DNA from: Fulvia fulva
Lineage: Eukaryota; Ascomycota; Dothideomycetes; Mycosphaerellales; Mycosphaerellaceae
Length of the DNA stretch: 64,000 nt
Reading direction: 5' to 3'
NCBI RefSeq assembly: GCF_020509005.1
Contig: NC_063012.1
Location: 6,696,001-6,760,000 of the forward strand
The notes under the pieces were generated by a model that worked only from the letters and a program-made list of their open reading frames with translations, was not told the DNA's origin and did no database searches. A program made the translations under genes and the position numbers. How positions within the stretch are numbered: the first letter of the stretch is position 1; each line of letters starts with the position of its first letter. This document shows, one piece after another, positions 11,425-22,700 of this stretch.

Positions 11425-12326
11425 TTATCTGCTGTCTAACCTCTGTTCAAGTTGCTGGAGCACCTGGCCCTGTTCGCTATGTTGACGTTTCATCTCCAGA
11501 AGAAGGTCTTTCACTTCAATCCTGTTGGAGCCTACAACATCTGACAGCGCAGATCCCAATCGTTCCTCGATCGAGCTTACGGTACCGGGCCTCGCTGACG
11601 CCTTTCCACGGCAGGCACAGGAGCAACTTGACGAGGTTGACGAAGACTGTCGTTGTGGATTGGGCTCCATTTCCCGGGCTCTCCTCCCCACGTACGGATG
11701 ACAGTTTCGGATATGCTGCTGCAAATGGTCCTTGCGCTTGAACCCCTTGGGCTGGTCCTCTCCTCGACACAACATGCACTCGTATGACCTAGGCTGCTTG
11801 TGGGTCCGCATGTGCCTCGTATAGAGATCCCTCCGGCAATAGGATCGGCCGCACGAAGCGTCGGTGCATACGTATGTCCGGTGGTTCTCTCCCCTGGCAT
11901 GTTGTTCCAGCTTAGACGCCGTCTCAAAGGAGCTATAACATATTACGCAGGAGAACTGGCGCTGCACCGAAGGGGGAATACAGTCCGGGAGTATTGATGG
12001 GCCAGGCGATAGACTATCTCCTGTGGAAGAGGTGACAGATGGAGAGTATCCCTCCGAAGGCATTCCGGGTACATTGTCCAATCCATGGTGACCTCGATAG
12101 CTGTCAGCACGGCCATGCTGCGATCACAGTTCTTGCTGGGCTCTTTACCGGAATAGGGTTTCAAAACTTGCAGATCATCAGCGCAGGGCGACCAAATGTC
12201 CGAAGTCCAGACCGAGTTTATATCAAGGTCAAAATGACCCCGTGGCGAACCCCACGAGAGGCTCGGCTCAAAGATGTTATCCGTAACCACATCGTGCAAG
12301 ATGTAGTTCTGTGCACATACTGGCAT
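11425..12326 (-). CDS. C2H2 zinc-finger transcription factor
   Basis: Proposed exons 12326..12149 and 12092..11425 give 281 residues. The intron has a good donor (GTAAAG) and branch site (GTGCTGAC) but a weak TCGAG acceptor; this pairing is the one that keeps the frame. Three fingers follow a Ser/Pro-rich region: FSCVICYSSF...HARGENH (about 105–128), YVCTDASCGRSY...RHMRTH (about 133–156) and YECMLCRGEDQPKGF...QHIRNCH (about 162–188). The second and third resemble fungal regulators with a C-x4-C finger. A Ser/Cys cluster (SCSCACRGK) and a C-terminal coiled coil (LLLEMKRQHSEQGQVLQQLEQRL) follow, suggesting dimerisation. A DNA-binding nuclear regulator is inferred; targets are unknown. The first exon is the least certain part. 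Confidence 0.7.
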
Positions 12327-14026
12327 AGTAGGTGAGGAAATCGAAAGAATGACATGGGATGCAAGTGCTGCAGCAGGGCGGCTGAGCCATATATGTCTAG
12401 AGTCGCGCAGAAGGCATCACAGGGGGCGAGACATCTTCCGGAATCTGATAGCTACATCGCAACGGATGATACAATCAACCTTCCACGACAACCGGTGGAA
12501 CTTGCTTGGAAGAAATTCCCATGCAGTAAGAGCAATGTGGTACCTGTCGCAAGATGCCTTGCTGCAGTCCAAGCTTACATCCACCAATCAGAGTCATTCA
12601 CTCGACTTCATGGCAGCAGCCTCCACATCATCAAGGCAAAGGTGTCTTTTGCCCTCAAGTAGACCTCGACAAAGTGGTCACACTACTATGCTGAATCTCC
12701 AGCTCTTATATAGCTCCTGGTGCTCAAGATCGCCCTCATTCTTCCGGAGTGTTTACGCTGCGTAGTCGCTGCACGCAGGGACGAGCTCAGGAAACAACGA
12801 GCACACTGCCACATCTTTGGACCCCATGACAACTCATGGCCCCCTGGACTATCTGCATTTGGCTGGCCGCAAGCATACGAACATCGGAAGTGTCGGGAGG
12901 GCATGATGGCATGTGCTTCCATCAATCAGCAAGGTAGTAGCACGCTGGTATCCAATGGTAATCACTCCTCCATTGTCAGCAGCTCCCTCGCAGCCCGTTC
13001 AACAGCTTGAAGTCCATCTTGCAAGCCACAGCGGCAAACGCGACCTTCCAGTTGGCTGAGGACTCGATCACCTGGCCGCCTGGAACGCAGCCAAGGAGAG
13101 GCCGCACCTGCACGAGATCGGAAGACGATCATTGAGAGTGGCATGACTACCCGACGACTCGCTTTCAAGAATCTCCCAGCTTTCACGTGCGATGGTTCTG
13201 CGAACCTCAGGCAGCGAAGAAGATACAGGATGACGAGGTTGAAAGGCAATTGCACACGGTCTTTTCGGCCCAAACCGCCTGGCGTGACCGAAGGATCAAC
13301 AACCCATTGATAGGTGATTCGCAGAGCTCGCCCTGGAAGGTGCCTGTTCTACGCGAGCTCGCACATAGCCAGAATTGTAAGACACGCTGAAATGGCTAGA
13401 ACAGGCTAAGAGGTCATCCTCCTGATGAGTGCACCGCCAAAAGCACCATGCTTATGAATTTGCGGTACCTCCAGGTGCCGTTTCGGTCGGATGCTGGTGT
13501 AGCTCAGCTTGCACTCTTGCCGCAGAGTCTGGTGTCAGTCCGGCATTCGGCCACTCGACACGGACTAGATCCCTACAGGTGAAGGTCACGCCAATTTGCT
13601 GGAAGTCAGTCTGTACGTTGCGCAGGAGCAGCTCCCTTGACATCGAACTTCTCTCCCACCTTCAAAATCTGTTCGACAACGGCTCAGAGACCCAGAGGTG
13701 AATGGACACCGCCCCTTCCGTCGCCCTTTGGCCCCCTCTCGAGCTCGAGAGTTCGCCAGGGTCGAGGGTGTGATCTTTCGTCTGCCGTCGCGTTGCCGAT
13801 TGTAACGCGCAGCAAGTTTCCGACACTGCTGACCAGACCGCCCCTTTTTGGAAGTCCTAGCTCAGGCGTCGGGTTTAATTCTCCTCTCCTTCAGCATATA
13901 CCGACAATACATGACAACGCAGCTCCATATTCTCGAGCCAAAGTCGTAGTTGTCCAGAACCACCTCTACAACCCTCCTCATCTACATCCACGGCAAGGTA
14001 CTGCTCCATCGCAAGCCGTTTCGTTG
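12327..14026. other. 1.7-kb intergenic region
   Basis: This holds the 5' flank of the C2H2 gene and the promoter/leader of the orphan gene at 14027. One minus-strand frame at 13452–13643 looks protein-like (it starts MSRELLLRNVQTDFQQIGV), but I could not extend it by a believable intron, so it is not called. The 150 bp before 14027 are rich in C/T/A, as expected of a leader, and contain a short upstream ATG frame near 13910. Confidence 0.35.
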
Positions 14027-14808
14027 ATGATGAGCCACTCACGCATCAGGAACCGGAGCCGCAGTGCCTGTGACAACGACTACCGTACGCCAATATCGTA
14101 GGCAATTTGAACGCATGCTGACTTTGGTTTAGAAGTGGATTTGGCAGCTGTCGCCAACCATTCGGCGCGGGAGCATCGTTGCAATGATCGGTCGCTCGGT
14201 AGGTCATCATCCCGCAACTTTTTGCATGTGCTGATGACTCTATAGTCAGTAACGCAACCCAGCGCTCGCGCACATCGCAGTTTATGACGGTCCAGCCGAA
14301 TCGCACCGCTGAGTGCCCGACCATGGGATCTCGTCAGACCAATGACGAAACGGCGGGATCGATGGACGATGACTTCGATCAAATCTACCGCGACCCGGAA
14401 CATATGACTTCTTGGATCGGCGACTTCCCAACTGGTGATCAGTACGGCGTGCTCGATGATCAGTACACTCGCCAGCAAGCTAGCCGTCAGGCGGTAAGCT
14501 ATCATCGTAACGGTGCGCACCTCGGCCGCTCTGCAGATGTCAGCTATACCAACTGTCCTCTCCAGCTCGAGACGCTGAATGGATACAGCCAGGACGTGAC
14601 GTCCGACAGCCGTATCAACGAAGTACCAGAGACGCCGACCGTCAGCACAATTTATCCTCGAAACGTGATTCCTTTCCCGACCAATGGTGGTCACAGGAGC
14701 CAGTCCAGCATGAGAAAGCATGCTATAGCCAGATACATGCATGACGCCGAGGACTACGCTCCTTCACATTTCATCTCGAATGGCGGTCGTCCTCGCGACT
14801 CCTACTGA
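14027..14808 (+). CDS. Orphan protein, three exons, function unknown
   Basis: Exons 14027..14084, 14133..14198 and 14246..14808 give 228 residues. Both introns are 47–48 bp with strong fungal signals: GTACGC...TGCTGAC...TTTAG and GTAGGT...GTGCTGATGAC...CTATAG. Phases agree (1/2, then 1/2), which argues for a real gene. The product is hydrophilic, with no signal peptide or membrane span. A basic N-terminus (SHSRIRNRSRSACDNDY) is followed by an acidic stretch (MDDDFDQIYRDPEH) and a Ser/Arg/Asn-rich tail. I recognise no domain. Two adjacent ATGs (14027, 14030) could start it. It could be a lineage-specific nuclear or regulatory protein; that is a guess from composition only. Confidence 0.6.
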
Positions 14809-15396
14809 CTCGCTTCGCTGGTTCGTTCTGGATCATGGGCTTTGGTATTGGCGTTATTCGTGATTTGGCTGCGAGGTTCTAGTGTTATCACATCGAGAGG
14901 AGAAAGATGGCGCACATTTCGCAGTAACGGCAGGCTATCTTCACGAGGAATGTCAGACTTCTTATAATCTACGGCGACCCACCTGCAGCACCGTGTTGCC
15001 GTGCCGCAGCGGATCTCAGCTCTAAGCCTCAGCGCCTCTGCTCACCGGCAGCTTGCTTGATCACACAAAACATTTGAGGTCGCCTTCTCAGCCCCCATCG
15101 ATGCTTCCACCTCCGGCCAGCACAGCCTTCATCGCCTCGAAAGCCGTTTCCCATGTCATGGCAGATTGATCGTGAAGTCGCGCTGTTTCGGAGTTACATT
15201 CTTTCCCAGCCATCTTTCAGCTGAAGCTTCGCTTAGTATCTCCATGCAGCGCAAGCGCATTGCGCGGTGTAACGCCAATGCAACTCCAAGTGCAGAGGAA
15301 GCTGTTCTTCATGACCACACGACGGACGTTGGTATTACCGTGAGAGAAGCACCGCGGAGCAACATGGCTCAGATGATACGTTGTGGCAGATGTTTC
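14809..15396. other. Convergent intergenic region
   Basis: This lies between the orphan gene and the end of the aldolase gene. It should hold both 3' untranslated regions. Nothing else was seen. Confidence 0.35.
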
Positions 15397-16297
15397 CTAA
15401 TTCCTCGCTGTCTCAACCGCCTGCCCAAAGGCCGACTTGATCGCAGCAACGTCATTCATTGCATTTACCATGTTGAAGCCCTGTTCGGCATACTTCTTTG
15501 CCGATTCCCCTCCTGCGGTGTAGAGCGCGGTGTACTTGCCAGCATCCTTTGTCGCTTGGTGTACAGTCTTCATGGCTTCTTCAAGCTCACGCGAATACTG
15601 ACCGATCGACTCGGCCGAGTGTCCTATGCTGTTGCCAAGATCAACAGGACCGAGGAATAGAACATCGATCCCATCAACAGCCGCGATCTCCTTGATCTGC
15701 TCCAGGGCCGAAGCGGTCTCGATCTGCACGATGACAACAATACCATCATTCGCTTGGCGGTAGTAATCCATCAACGAGAGCTCCTTCCCGTTGACAGTCT
15801 GCTCGGCGAACTTCTCCATCGCGAATGGACTGCCCAATCCCCGATTACCTGTTCAATGATCAGACCAAGAGAAGGGCATGGCAGCCTTGAGTCATACCTT
15901 GCGGCGGAAATTTGCTAAAACGGACAACGTTCTTCGCGTCTTGGGCAGTCTGCAGCAGCGGTACGATGATACCATGCGCTCCAGCATCCAATGCTCTCTT
16001 GATCATCCAATGCTGACCATCTGCCACTCTCACCACAGGGCTGACTCCACAGGCCGCAATTGCTGCTACCGATTCGTGCATCGCGTCGTCTGAGATGTTG
16101 CCATGCTCGCAGTCGACGCAGATCCAGTCTAGGTTGGGAGTCCTTGCTATGGTTCTGCTCAGATTGGCACCAGGAAGCATCTATACCGCCAGTCAGAACC
16201 ATGTACATATCGCCAGATTGCGATTGCGTGCCTGCCATCCTCCGAAGCTTGTCTTGCCACTCTTCAGTGCCTTCTGGAGTCGGTTTGCAGCTTGCAT
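15397..16297 (-). CDS. HpcH/HpaI aldolase family protein
   Basis: Three exons (16297..16232, 16180..15898, 15848..15397) give 266 residues, the usual family length. Family members are metal-dependent class II aldolases that cleave 4-hydroxy-2-oxo-acids to pyruvate plus an aldehyde. Visible motifs are GGWQMLPGANLSRTIA near the N-terminus, WICVDCEHGN (acidic active-site region), GAHGIIVPL, IVQIETASA (metal-binding Glu) and VLFLGPVDLGNSIG (metal-binding Asp). Intron 1 is a GC–AG intron (CAG|GCACGC...TATAG, branch TTCTGACT); no GT donor nearby restores the conserved W-Q-M-L-P-G junction. Intron 2 is GTATGA...AACAG. The substrate is not determined by sequence; a role in sugar-acid or aromatic catabolism is inferred. 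Confidence 0.9.
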
Positions 16298-16528
16298 CTT
16301 GTTGAGCTCACCGCTGTTGTGTAAGCTGTTTGGGCGTTGGCTAGTATTGCATTGTAGAGATATTACTTCCCCAGTGCATGCAATCAAGTCTCGCTCGGTG
16401 AGGTATTTCACCTCGACAGCCTCCGCCGTTACTTGTCCGTACAGTCGCCATTCAGAGCTCGGCATTTCGGGTTGAGCACCCCGCTTCAGCATTGTTCCTG
16501 CATCTGCGGTGCGTGTATGGTCACCCAC

Positions 16529-16931
16529 TCAGGACCTCTCAACTTCATCCATGACCTTCTCAAGCTCGCCTGCAGCAAAGCGATGCTTCAGCTTGCGAGC
16601 AGCAGCAGTCGTTTCGCCGTTGCTCGAGGCGAGCATAGCAGTTCGATCAACGTGGACCTGCAGATCGTCATTGTCAGCAGAGATCGTAACTCTGCCAGAG
16701 CCTCCTCACCACCGGAATCTCGAGCTCATACAGAGACATCCACTGCTTGTTCTCGGGAGCCAAGATATCGACCTCTTTGTACTCGAAATGCCTGCGGTCC
16801 CACACCTTGCTCATCACCCCCTTCACGCTGTCGCACAGTGAGCAACGATCGTGGGTGAATAGTGTCAATCGCAGCGAGTGCTGCATCAGACGCAACGTCG
16901 AATGCATATTGAAGACGATGTGTCTTCTCAT
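16529..16931 (-). CDS. Glutaredoxin-like protein (DUF836 / YDR286C family)
   Basis: Two exons (16931..16710, 16657..16529) give 116 residues. The intron GTGAGG...CTGCAG (branch CTGAC) falls inside the conserved cis-Pro strand IPV|VHVDR. The fold is thioredoxin-like: beta strand LRLTLFTHDRCSLCDSVKGVM with a C-x-x-C redox motif (CSLC), then YKEVDIL, the cis-Pro loop ELEIPVVHVDR, and a C-terminal helix GELEKVMDEVERS. The first ~20 residues are basic and Arg/His/Leu-rich, compatible with a mitochondrial presequence, as several members of this family are thought to have. Starts at other in-frame methionines (16907, 16886) are possible. Biochemical function in fungi is poorly defined; oxidoreductase activity is inferred. 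Confidence 0.88.
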
Positions 16932-17113
16932 CGTGCTCTGCGTGTCGACGCGCAGAGGAACATTGAAGCTCGGCCACACAGTCCACGCACATGTCCACAA
17001 AGCTACGTCAGGTTCTGTGGTATTCTAGATGCATCTTCGTTTGAAGAGCTTCCTCCCGTCTGCTCTGTCCCATCGCGGCACCACAACGACGGCCACTCAC
17101 CACAACTGCAATC
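16932..17113. promoter_or_regulatory. Divergent promoter between glutaredoxin-like and CHORD genes
   Basis: Only 182 bp separate the two start codons. A short shared promoter is implied, and no specific site is assigned. Confidence 0.45.
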
Positions 17114-18193
17114 ATGGCGCAGAAGTGCGTACACAAAGGCTGCGGCAAGTCCTTCTCTGACCCGGAGGAGCCTTGCGTGTACCATCCTGGGTTCGTTCTA
17201 CAACCTTAATGACCTCTAGTGTCCGCCTGTGCTAACATTTACTTGCAGCCCACCCGAATTCCACGAAGGCCAAAAGGGTAGGTCTGCCTCACTGTACAAT
17301 GCTCCTCTCTTACGCATGATACTGATTCGCTTGCAGGCTGGAAATGCTGTAAGCCACGAGTGCTCACATTCGATGAGTTCATGACCATTCCGCCATGCAC
17401 GACCGGCAAACACAGCATCGTCGACGACAGTCCCAAGGAAGAGCCGAAGCCTGGGTTGAGCGAGGAAGAGGTTGAGGCGAAGATCAAGGCACAGCAAGAG
17501 AAGAAGGACTCCTTACCACCGCCAGTCGCTCGAGGTCCTGTAGCCACTGCAGCACCGCGTCCTACGGCAAGCCCAGCACCCCCAGAGGAAGAAGAAGATG
17601 ATCCTGAGGCTGTGGTGCCAGACGGAGCCAGCTGTAAGCGTCGAGGATGTGGTGCATCGTTCAAATCAGGGCAGGACAGAGACGAGGAACAATGCGTACA
17701 CCACCCAGGACAAGCGCTCTTCCACGAAGGCAGCAAAGGCTGGACATGCTGTAAGCGCCGAGTGTTGGAGTTTGACGAGTTTATGAAGATTCAGGGCTGC
17801 AAGACAAAGTCTCGACATTTGTTCGTGGGCAAGCAGAAGGACCCAGACGAGGAGGAGAAGCTGAGCGAGGTCCGAAACGACTTCTATCAGACGGCCACCA
17901 CGGTCATCGCGTCGCTGTACCTGAAGAAGATTGACAAGGATCGATCGAAGGTTGAGTTCTCAGCGGATGGCGCGAAAGTGGAATTGGACTTACACACCGG
18001 CGACAACAAGCGATACCAGACCTCAATGTCACTCTTCGCTGCCATCAAACCGGACGAGAGCAAGTTCAAGATCATGGGCACCAAGCTGGAGCTTACTCTC
18101 GCAAAGGCAGGCGGCTCAGGCTGGCCTGTTTTGAGAGCAGATGATCCTCACACTGGAGAGATCATTCAGGCAGGTCGTGCAGGAAGAGCATAA
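17114..18193 (+). CDS. CHORD–CS domain co-chaperone (CHORDC1/Rar1-related)
   Basis: Exons 17114..17190, 17249..17277 and 17337..18193 give 320 residues; the middle exon is only 29 bp. Two CHORD zinc domains are complete. The first (about 5–60) shows CVHKGCGKSF, CVYHPG, FHEGQKGWKCC and FDEFMTIPPC. The second (about 140–205) shows CKRRGCGASF, CVHHPG, FHEGSKGWTCC and FDEFMKIQGC. Each binds two zinc ions in known members. A CS/p23-like domain (about 217–305, VRNDFYQTATTVIASLYLKKI...LELTLAKA) follows. Related proteins bind the Hsp90 ATPase domain and, in plants, work with SGT1. In fungi an Hsp90 co-chaperone role is inferred. The linker between the CHORDs is acidic and Pro-rich. Donor 1 (GTTCGT) is weak, but the phase is consistent. 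Confidence 0.93.
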
Positions 18194-19769
18194 GTAGCGA
18201 CCTTGACAATGATAGATGAGGCGTGAAGCATCAGCGAGGCGTTGGCTGAGGGACTGAGAAGATGACCGCATCGTAGCTTGGTTACTCCACAGCCAGCGCA
18301 GAAGATGAGACGTTTGCATGATGTGAAGCCATGATCAATGGCTGTCAGCTAATGCAGTGCCCTTCTCTATTGTACCAAAGCCACGCCATGCGGCCAGAGA
18401 GTACTTTAGATTGCCAACCGCACCACGGAAAACACCACGATCCTCGTGCAACGATTTCGACATGATGTGATGACGCCGAACAGGCCATGACAGGGATGCT
18501 CTGCATAGAGTTTGTCAGCAACCACACCCTAGCTCCACTAGCCTGCTTCTTTGGAATCACGCAAGATCTTGTACCTGGGACGTATATCAGCTCTGCGCAG
18601 CACACTTGAACTAACCATAGCTTTCTGCTCACACCATGGCAGAAGTCATGAACAAGATGTTATCGTATTGGGCGTTCATGCCATCTTCTGGACAAATACA
18701 AGTCCCGACTCAAGCTCCACCTACAAAGAAGCAAAACCCAAAGCCGACATCAACGCCGAAAGCCCCGGTCACGACAGAGAAGCACTGATCCGGACGACTG
18801 TACAACAATGCGATTACACGGGGTTCAAATGAGGTTTCTGCAATGCCACTCTCACCGGCCTTTGCCAAGGCTCTGTTGGAACCACAGTCACGGCCAGGCT
18901 CACTGCTATGCACGCATAGCGCACGCCTTTGATCCGCTGTCTATTTAATCTGGTATTTGGGCTGATGACAAGACCTCAATGTATCAAACAGCCTGCCAAC
19001 GATTTGTACCAGAATTGGCCGCCGCTTTTGACGTTCACTCTGGCTTCGCGGACCCAGTGGCTTCTGGCCATCACAGCACTGGACAATGAGCGTTATCTCG
19101 TGCCATTACAATGTTCCCCTCCATCTAGTGGCATACAAGGCTCGAGGAGCTATTCTCTGCTTTAAAATTACAAGAAGAGCTACCCGGCCGCAGGGAACCT
19201 CGCTACGTCTGGTCTCACAAGGCGGCAAGGGCACAAGTCTTCACAACGCCAACAAAATCACTGAAGTGTCAGGCTCCGTATACTACGCCAGACAACCCTT
19301 CCACGAGACGCAAGAGCGAGCTTGAAGAGAGGTGTCGCGGCGTAGCCGAAAAGTGAAGGGAAAGACGTTACAGAATATCGACAAAGCTAGCATGAAGCTT
19401 GTGTTAAGGCTGTTTCTGTCCCGCAGATCGCTCTGATAGCTCAGATACAACATGAGTTGCGCAGTTCCGTTGCGCTACCCACGCAGATTGAACTTCGCGC
19501 GTTCATCCTGTGATCCACTTGCAAACTGTGCCAGGTCATAGAGCCTCTGGGCGTTCTTCAACAGCAGCCGACGATGGTGTCCCTATTCCTGTCACGTAGA
19601 AGGGTCAGAAGTCACCTGTGGGGGCTGTCAAGTAACTGTGACGCCTCGCCTCATGCACACGACAAGGTCGGATCTGAGATGCAGTCTGGCAGCAGCTTTC
19701 GCCTTTGCCGGCATCAACTTCCTTCTTCACGCCCTCACCATCATCCCCGCCATCACAACACCTCAATCG
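18194..19769. other. 1.6-kb intergenic region
   Basis: This runs from the end of the CHORD gene to the start of the repeat array. Apart from a possible 50-codon frame (18636–18788), listed separately, no gene, RNA or repeat could be supported. It marks the change from gene-dense to gene-poor DNA. Confidence 0.35.
18636..18788 (+). CDS. Possible small Pro/Thr/Lys-rich protein (50 codons)
   Basis: A short frame starts in a good context (CACACCATGGC), directly after a plausible branch-plus-acceptor pair (CTAAC...CATAG) that could end an intron in the leader. The product starts MAEVMNKMLSYWAFMPSSG and continues with a Pro/Thr/Lys-rich tail. No homologue is recognised, and an overlapping frame is equally open. 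It could be a small gene, a last exon of something upstream, or chance. Confidence 0.2.
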   Translation: MAEVMNKMLSYWAFMPSSGQIQVPTQAPPTKKQNPKPTSTPKAPVTTEKH

Positions 19770-22700
19770 TAAGGCCACACGCTGGAATCTCTGATCCCGC
19801 ACCACGAAAGTCGGTTCCGATTGTGCAGTCGAATAACACGCAGGATCTTGGCTACAGGATCGGTGAACGTGACCCCATCAGAAGTTGGTGGCGGTACATC
19901 TGGCTTTCGGGGACGTTGGAACGCCGCCACAACCCTGGAAGCACCATCTGTCACGATGGAATCAATGCATCCGGGCTTGATGGGGAGATTCCAAAAGTGC
20001 TGTACGGTCTCCATTGATGGCGCTGCATGTGATCCTCGGGCAGCACAATTTGGTGGTAGGCGGTCCGGTCTTGGCGCCTCGAACGAAGAACGCCTTGGGA
20101 TCGCAGTAGGCTTCGTAATCCCATCATGGTCACCGAACACAACCTACACATAGCACCAAGATCACCGTCCGCATGGCTGATTTGGTCCAACGGCAAGATC
20201 CTTACTTTCCTGGGCAACTCCCGGCGGTGTGAGGGATGCGGGTTCGAGTCCCGCGCACTTCTGGTGGAAATCAGCTCATCATTGATGGAATCTCTGGAGA
20301 TTTGTTCGAAGCATAGAATCCGAAAGACTCATGTGGTTCCCACCAAAACTGTTACCATACTCGTCCTCGATTTACTGCCAGCCAAATTTGGTGAAAGGTG
20401 GTCAGCCTTGGCATCAGATTCCAACATGCCCTGGAATCACCACATATTGCTGGAACCATGTTCAAATCTCTGGATTCTCTCAAGTGTGGCTCGCCGCGTA
20501 GATTCCAAAAGACCTGTGTGGTTTCCATTAGGTGTGCGGCGGCGGTTGTGTGATACATCTAACGCCTGTAAAAATCGAGCCTCTGCAAAACATGCGTCCA
20601 AGTTGTCGTACGGATGTTGGTGGAAAGCACATACTACGTTGTGGAACCTCATCTTCATGACAATATTCAGAGACGCCAAAACTGTCATATCGGTTCCACA
20701 CGCATGGACCTCACTGTTGCCTCCCGATGACCTGCCCGCAAAAGTTGGTGACATACGATCTTCAGCCACTTTCCGGGGCTGCACGATCTCTGGCACATTA
20801 TACAGCTGGAAACTCATTCAATTGAGTTCATGCACATGTTTCGAGGAATTGGAGAGGTTTCCAGCTGTTTAAATCTCGCTGTCGTGTCTCGACCATTTGT
20901 CACCCAACCCCTACCCGGGAGTATCGAGGTCTGTCATACTCGCTCTTCTCGTGGAATGGCCGAGCCGCATCTGGAATCATGATTTCAGGGGTACTGGAAG
21001 AGATTCCAATACGACGGGACAGGTTTCCAGCAGTAGACACCTCACTGTCATGACTCGGATCCGGCTTCACCAAATTCCTGCGAAACGACATCGAGCGTCG
21101 TCAAAGTCGCTCTTTCCACGGAAAGGAGAAATTAGCCCCGGAATCTCAGCTTCATGAGTGTGAGAAGAGATTCCATAAGGCTCGTCGAAGTTCCTATGAA
21201 CATGGGCCTCATTATCAACGTCGACGTTTCGGCTACCAAGATCTCCCTACCGAAACATCGCGCAGTGGGACGCGTATTTCCTAGCTGGAAACGGGCCCTA
21301 TGGTCTGGATCATCGTCTTCCAGGATGGCTTAAGGGATTCCACAATGCACAGAGATACCTCCAGGGACTGCAAGATAACTACCATTCACTGACCATATGT
21401 CACCAAAACTCTGTGGGAGATGATCCCACAAGGTCTCGGAGGATGTCACAGTCGCTTTTTGGCTGTCAACCACGCATCAGTTTCGGAACGTCATCTTTAT
21501 AGGCACGTGAATCAGTTCCGGAAGGACCAAATAGGTCTCCACCACTGTCGAGCTCGCTGTCGTGTTGGACGATCTCGCGCCAAATCTGAAAGGAGCATAA
21601 TCTTCAAATTTTCCGCCCGGCAGAAAGCTCGCTCCCTTACAGAAGAGGGGTTGTCGCATACGGAATCTCTTCGTCGCAGATGATCTACTCCATTCCGAAA
21701 GGCCTGAGAGGATGCCGCCAAGACTCGCCTCGCTGCCCGTGTCCGATAAGTTCTCACCAGATTTGTATGGCACAGGGTCTAGCCAAGACAGCACATGTTA
21801 CAGGTACGCTTTTCCTGCTAAACTTCCGGGGCTGTCGGAATGTCTTGAAGTACGTATAAAGAACAGATTCTAAGCTTGCTGTTGAATCTCCACCAAAACA
21901 CAGCTCGCTGTCGGCGCCGGATGCTTCTTCACCAAATTTGTATACAACGCCATCTGGTGACACCTACCGCACGGCCGGATCCTCGCTGTACTAGTGGAAA
22001 CATCGTACTACTGCTGGAATCTATGCTCTTTGAGTGTATCGAGAGCTTCCGAATGTCTTGTATGGTTTCCACCAATATGCACGTCGCTCTCCACGCTCGA
22101 TATTATACCCGCCAATTGGTATAGGCGGTCATCGGGCGCAACATCAAGCAGGTGGAACGCGTCCTATATCTGTGGAAATTTCACGGCATTACTGGAATCT
22201 ATGCTCTACAGGTACTTCGATAGCTTCCAGAAGTCTTATTTGGTTTCCAGCAGTATGCACCTCACTGTTGCCGCCCGATGCTTCTTCTGCCAATTTGTAT
22301 GGGTTGCCATCCGGCTCAACCTTCAGCAGGTGGAACACGACTTGTGTCTGTGGAAACCTCACAGTTTTCATGGAATCTATGCTCTATGCGTACTGCAATA
22401 GATTCCGAGGGCCTCGTAAGGTTTCCATGCCCAAATTGCTCGCTGTCGCCATCCGACGCTTCATTACCTAACTCGGGTGGGCATCCGTCTGGAAAAGATT
22501 GCTTAGGCTGTGTTTACGGAAACCATATAGTGCTCTTGGAATCTACGCTTTCCAAGTGTCTCGATAGATTCCAGAAGGCTTGTGTGGTTTCTATCCACGC
22601 TGGTCTCACCATTGCCCTCTGACTGCGGGCCACCAAAATCGTGCGCAAGTCCATCCAGCTAGAGATGAATACAATCAAACTGATGCGCCGTAAACGGACT

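Noticed and set aside
13452..13643. Minus-strand frame beginning MSRELLLRNVQTDFQQIGV
   Set aside because: Composition is protein-like, but no splice pair extends it, and the downstream frames hold stops. It could be an exon of an unrecognised gene, but the evidence is too weak.
20160..20260. Functional tRNA gene
   Set aside because: A perfect B box is present, but the acceptor and anticodon stems cannot form and no T-run terminator follows.
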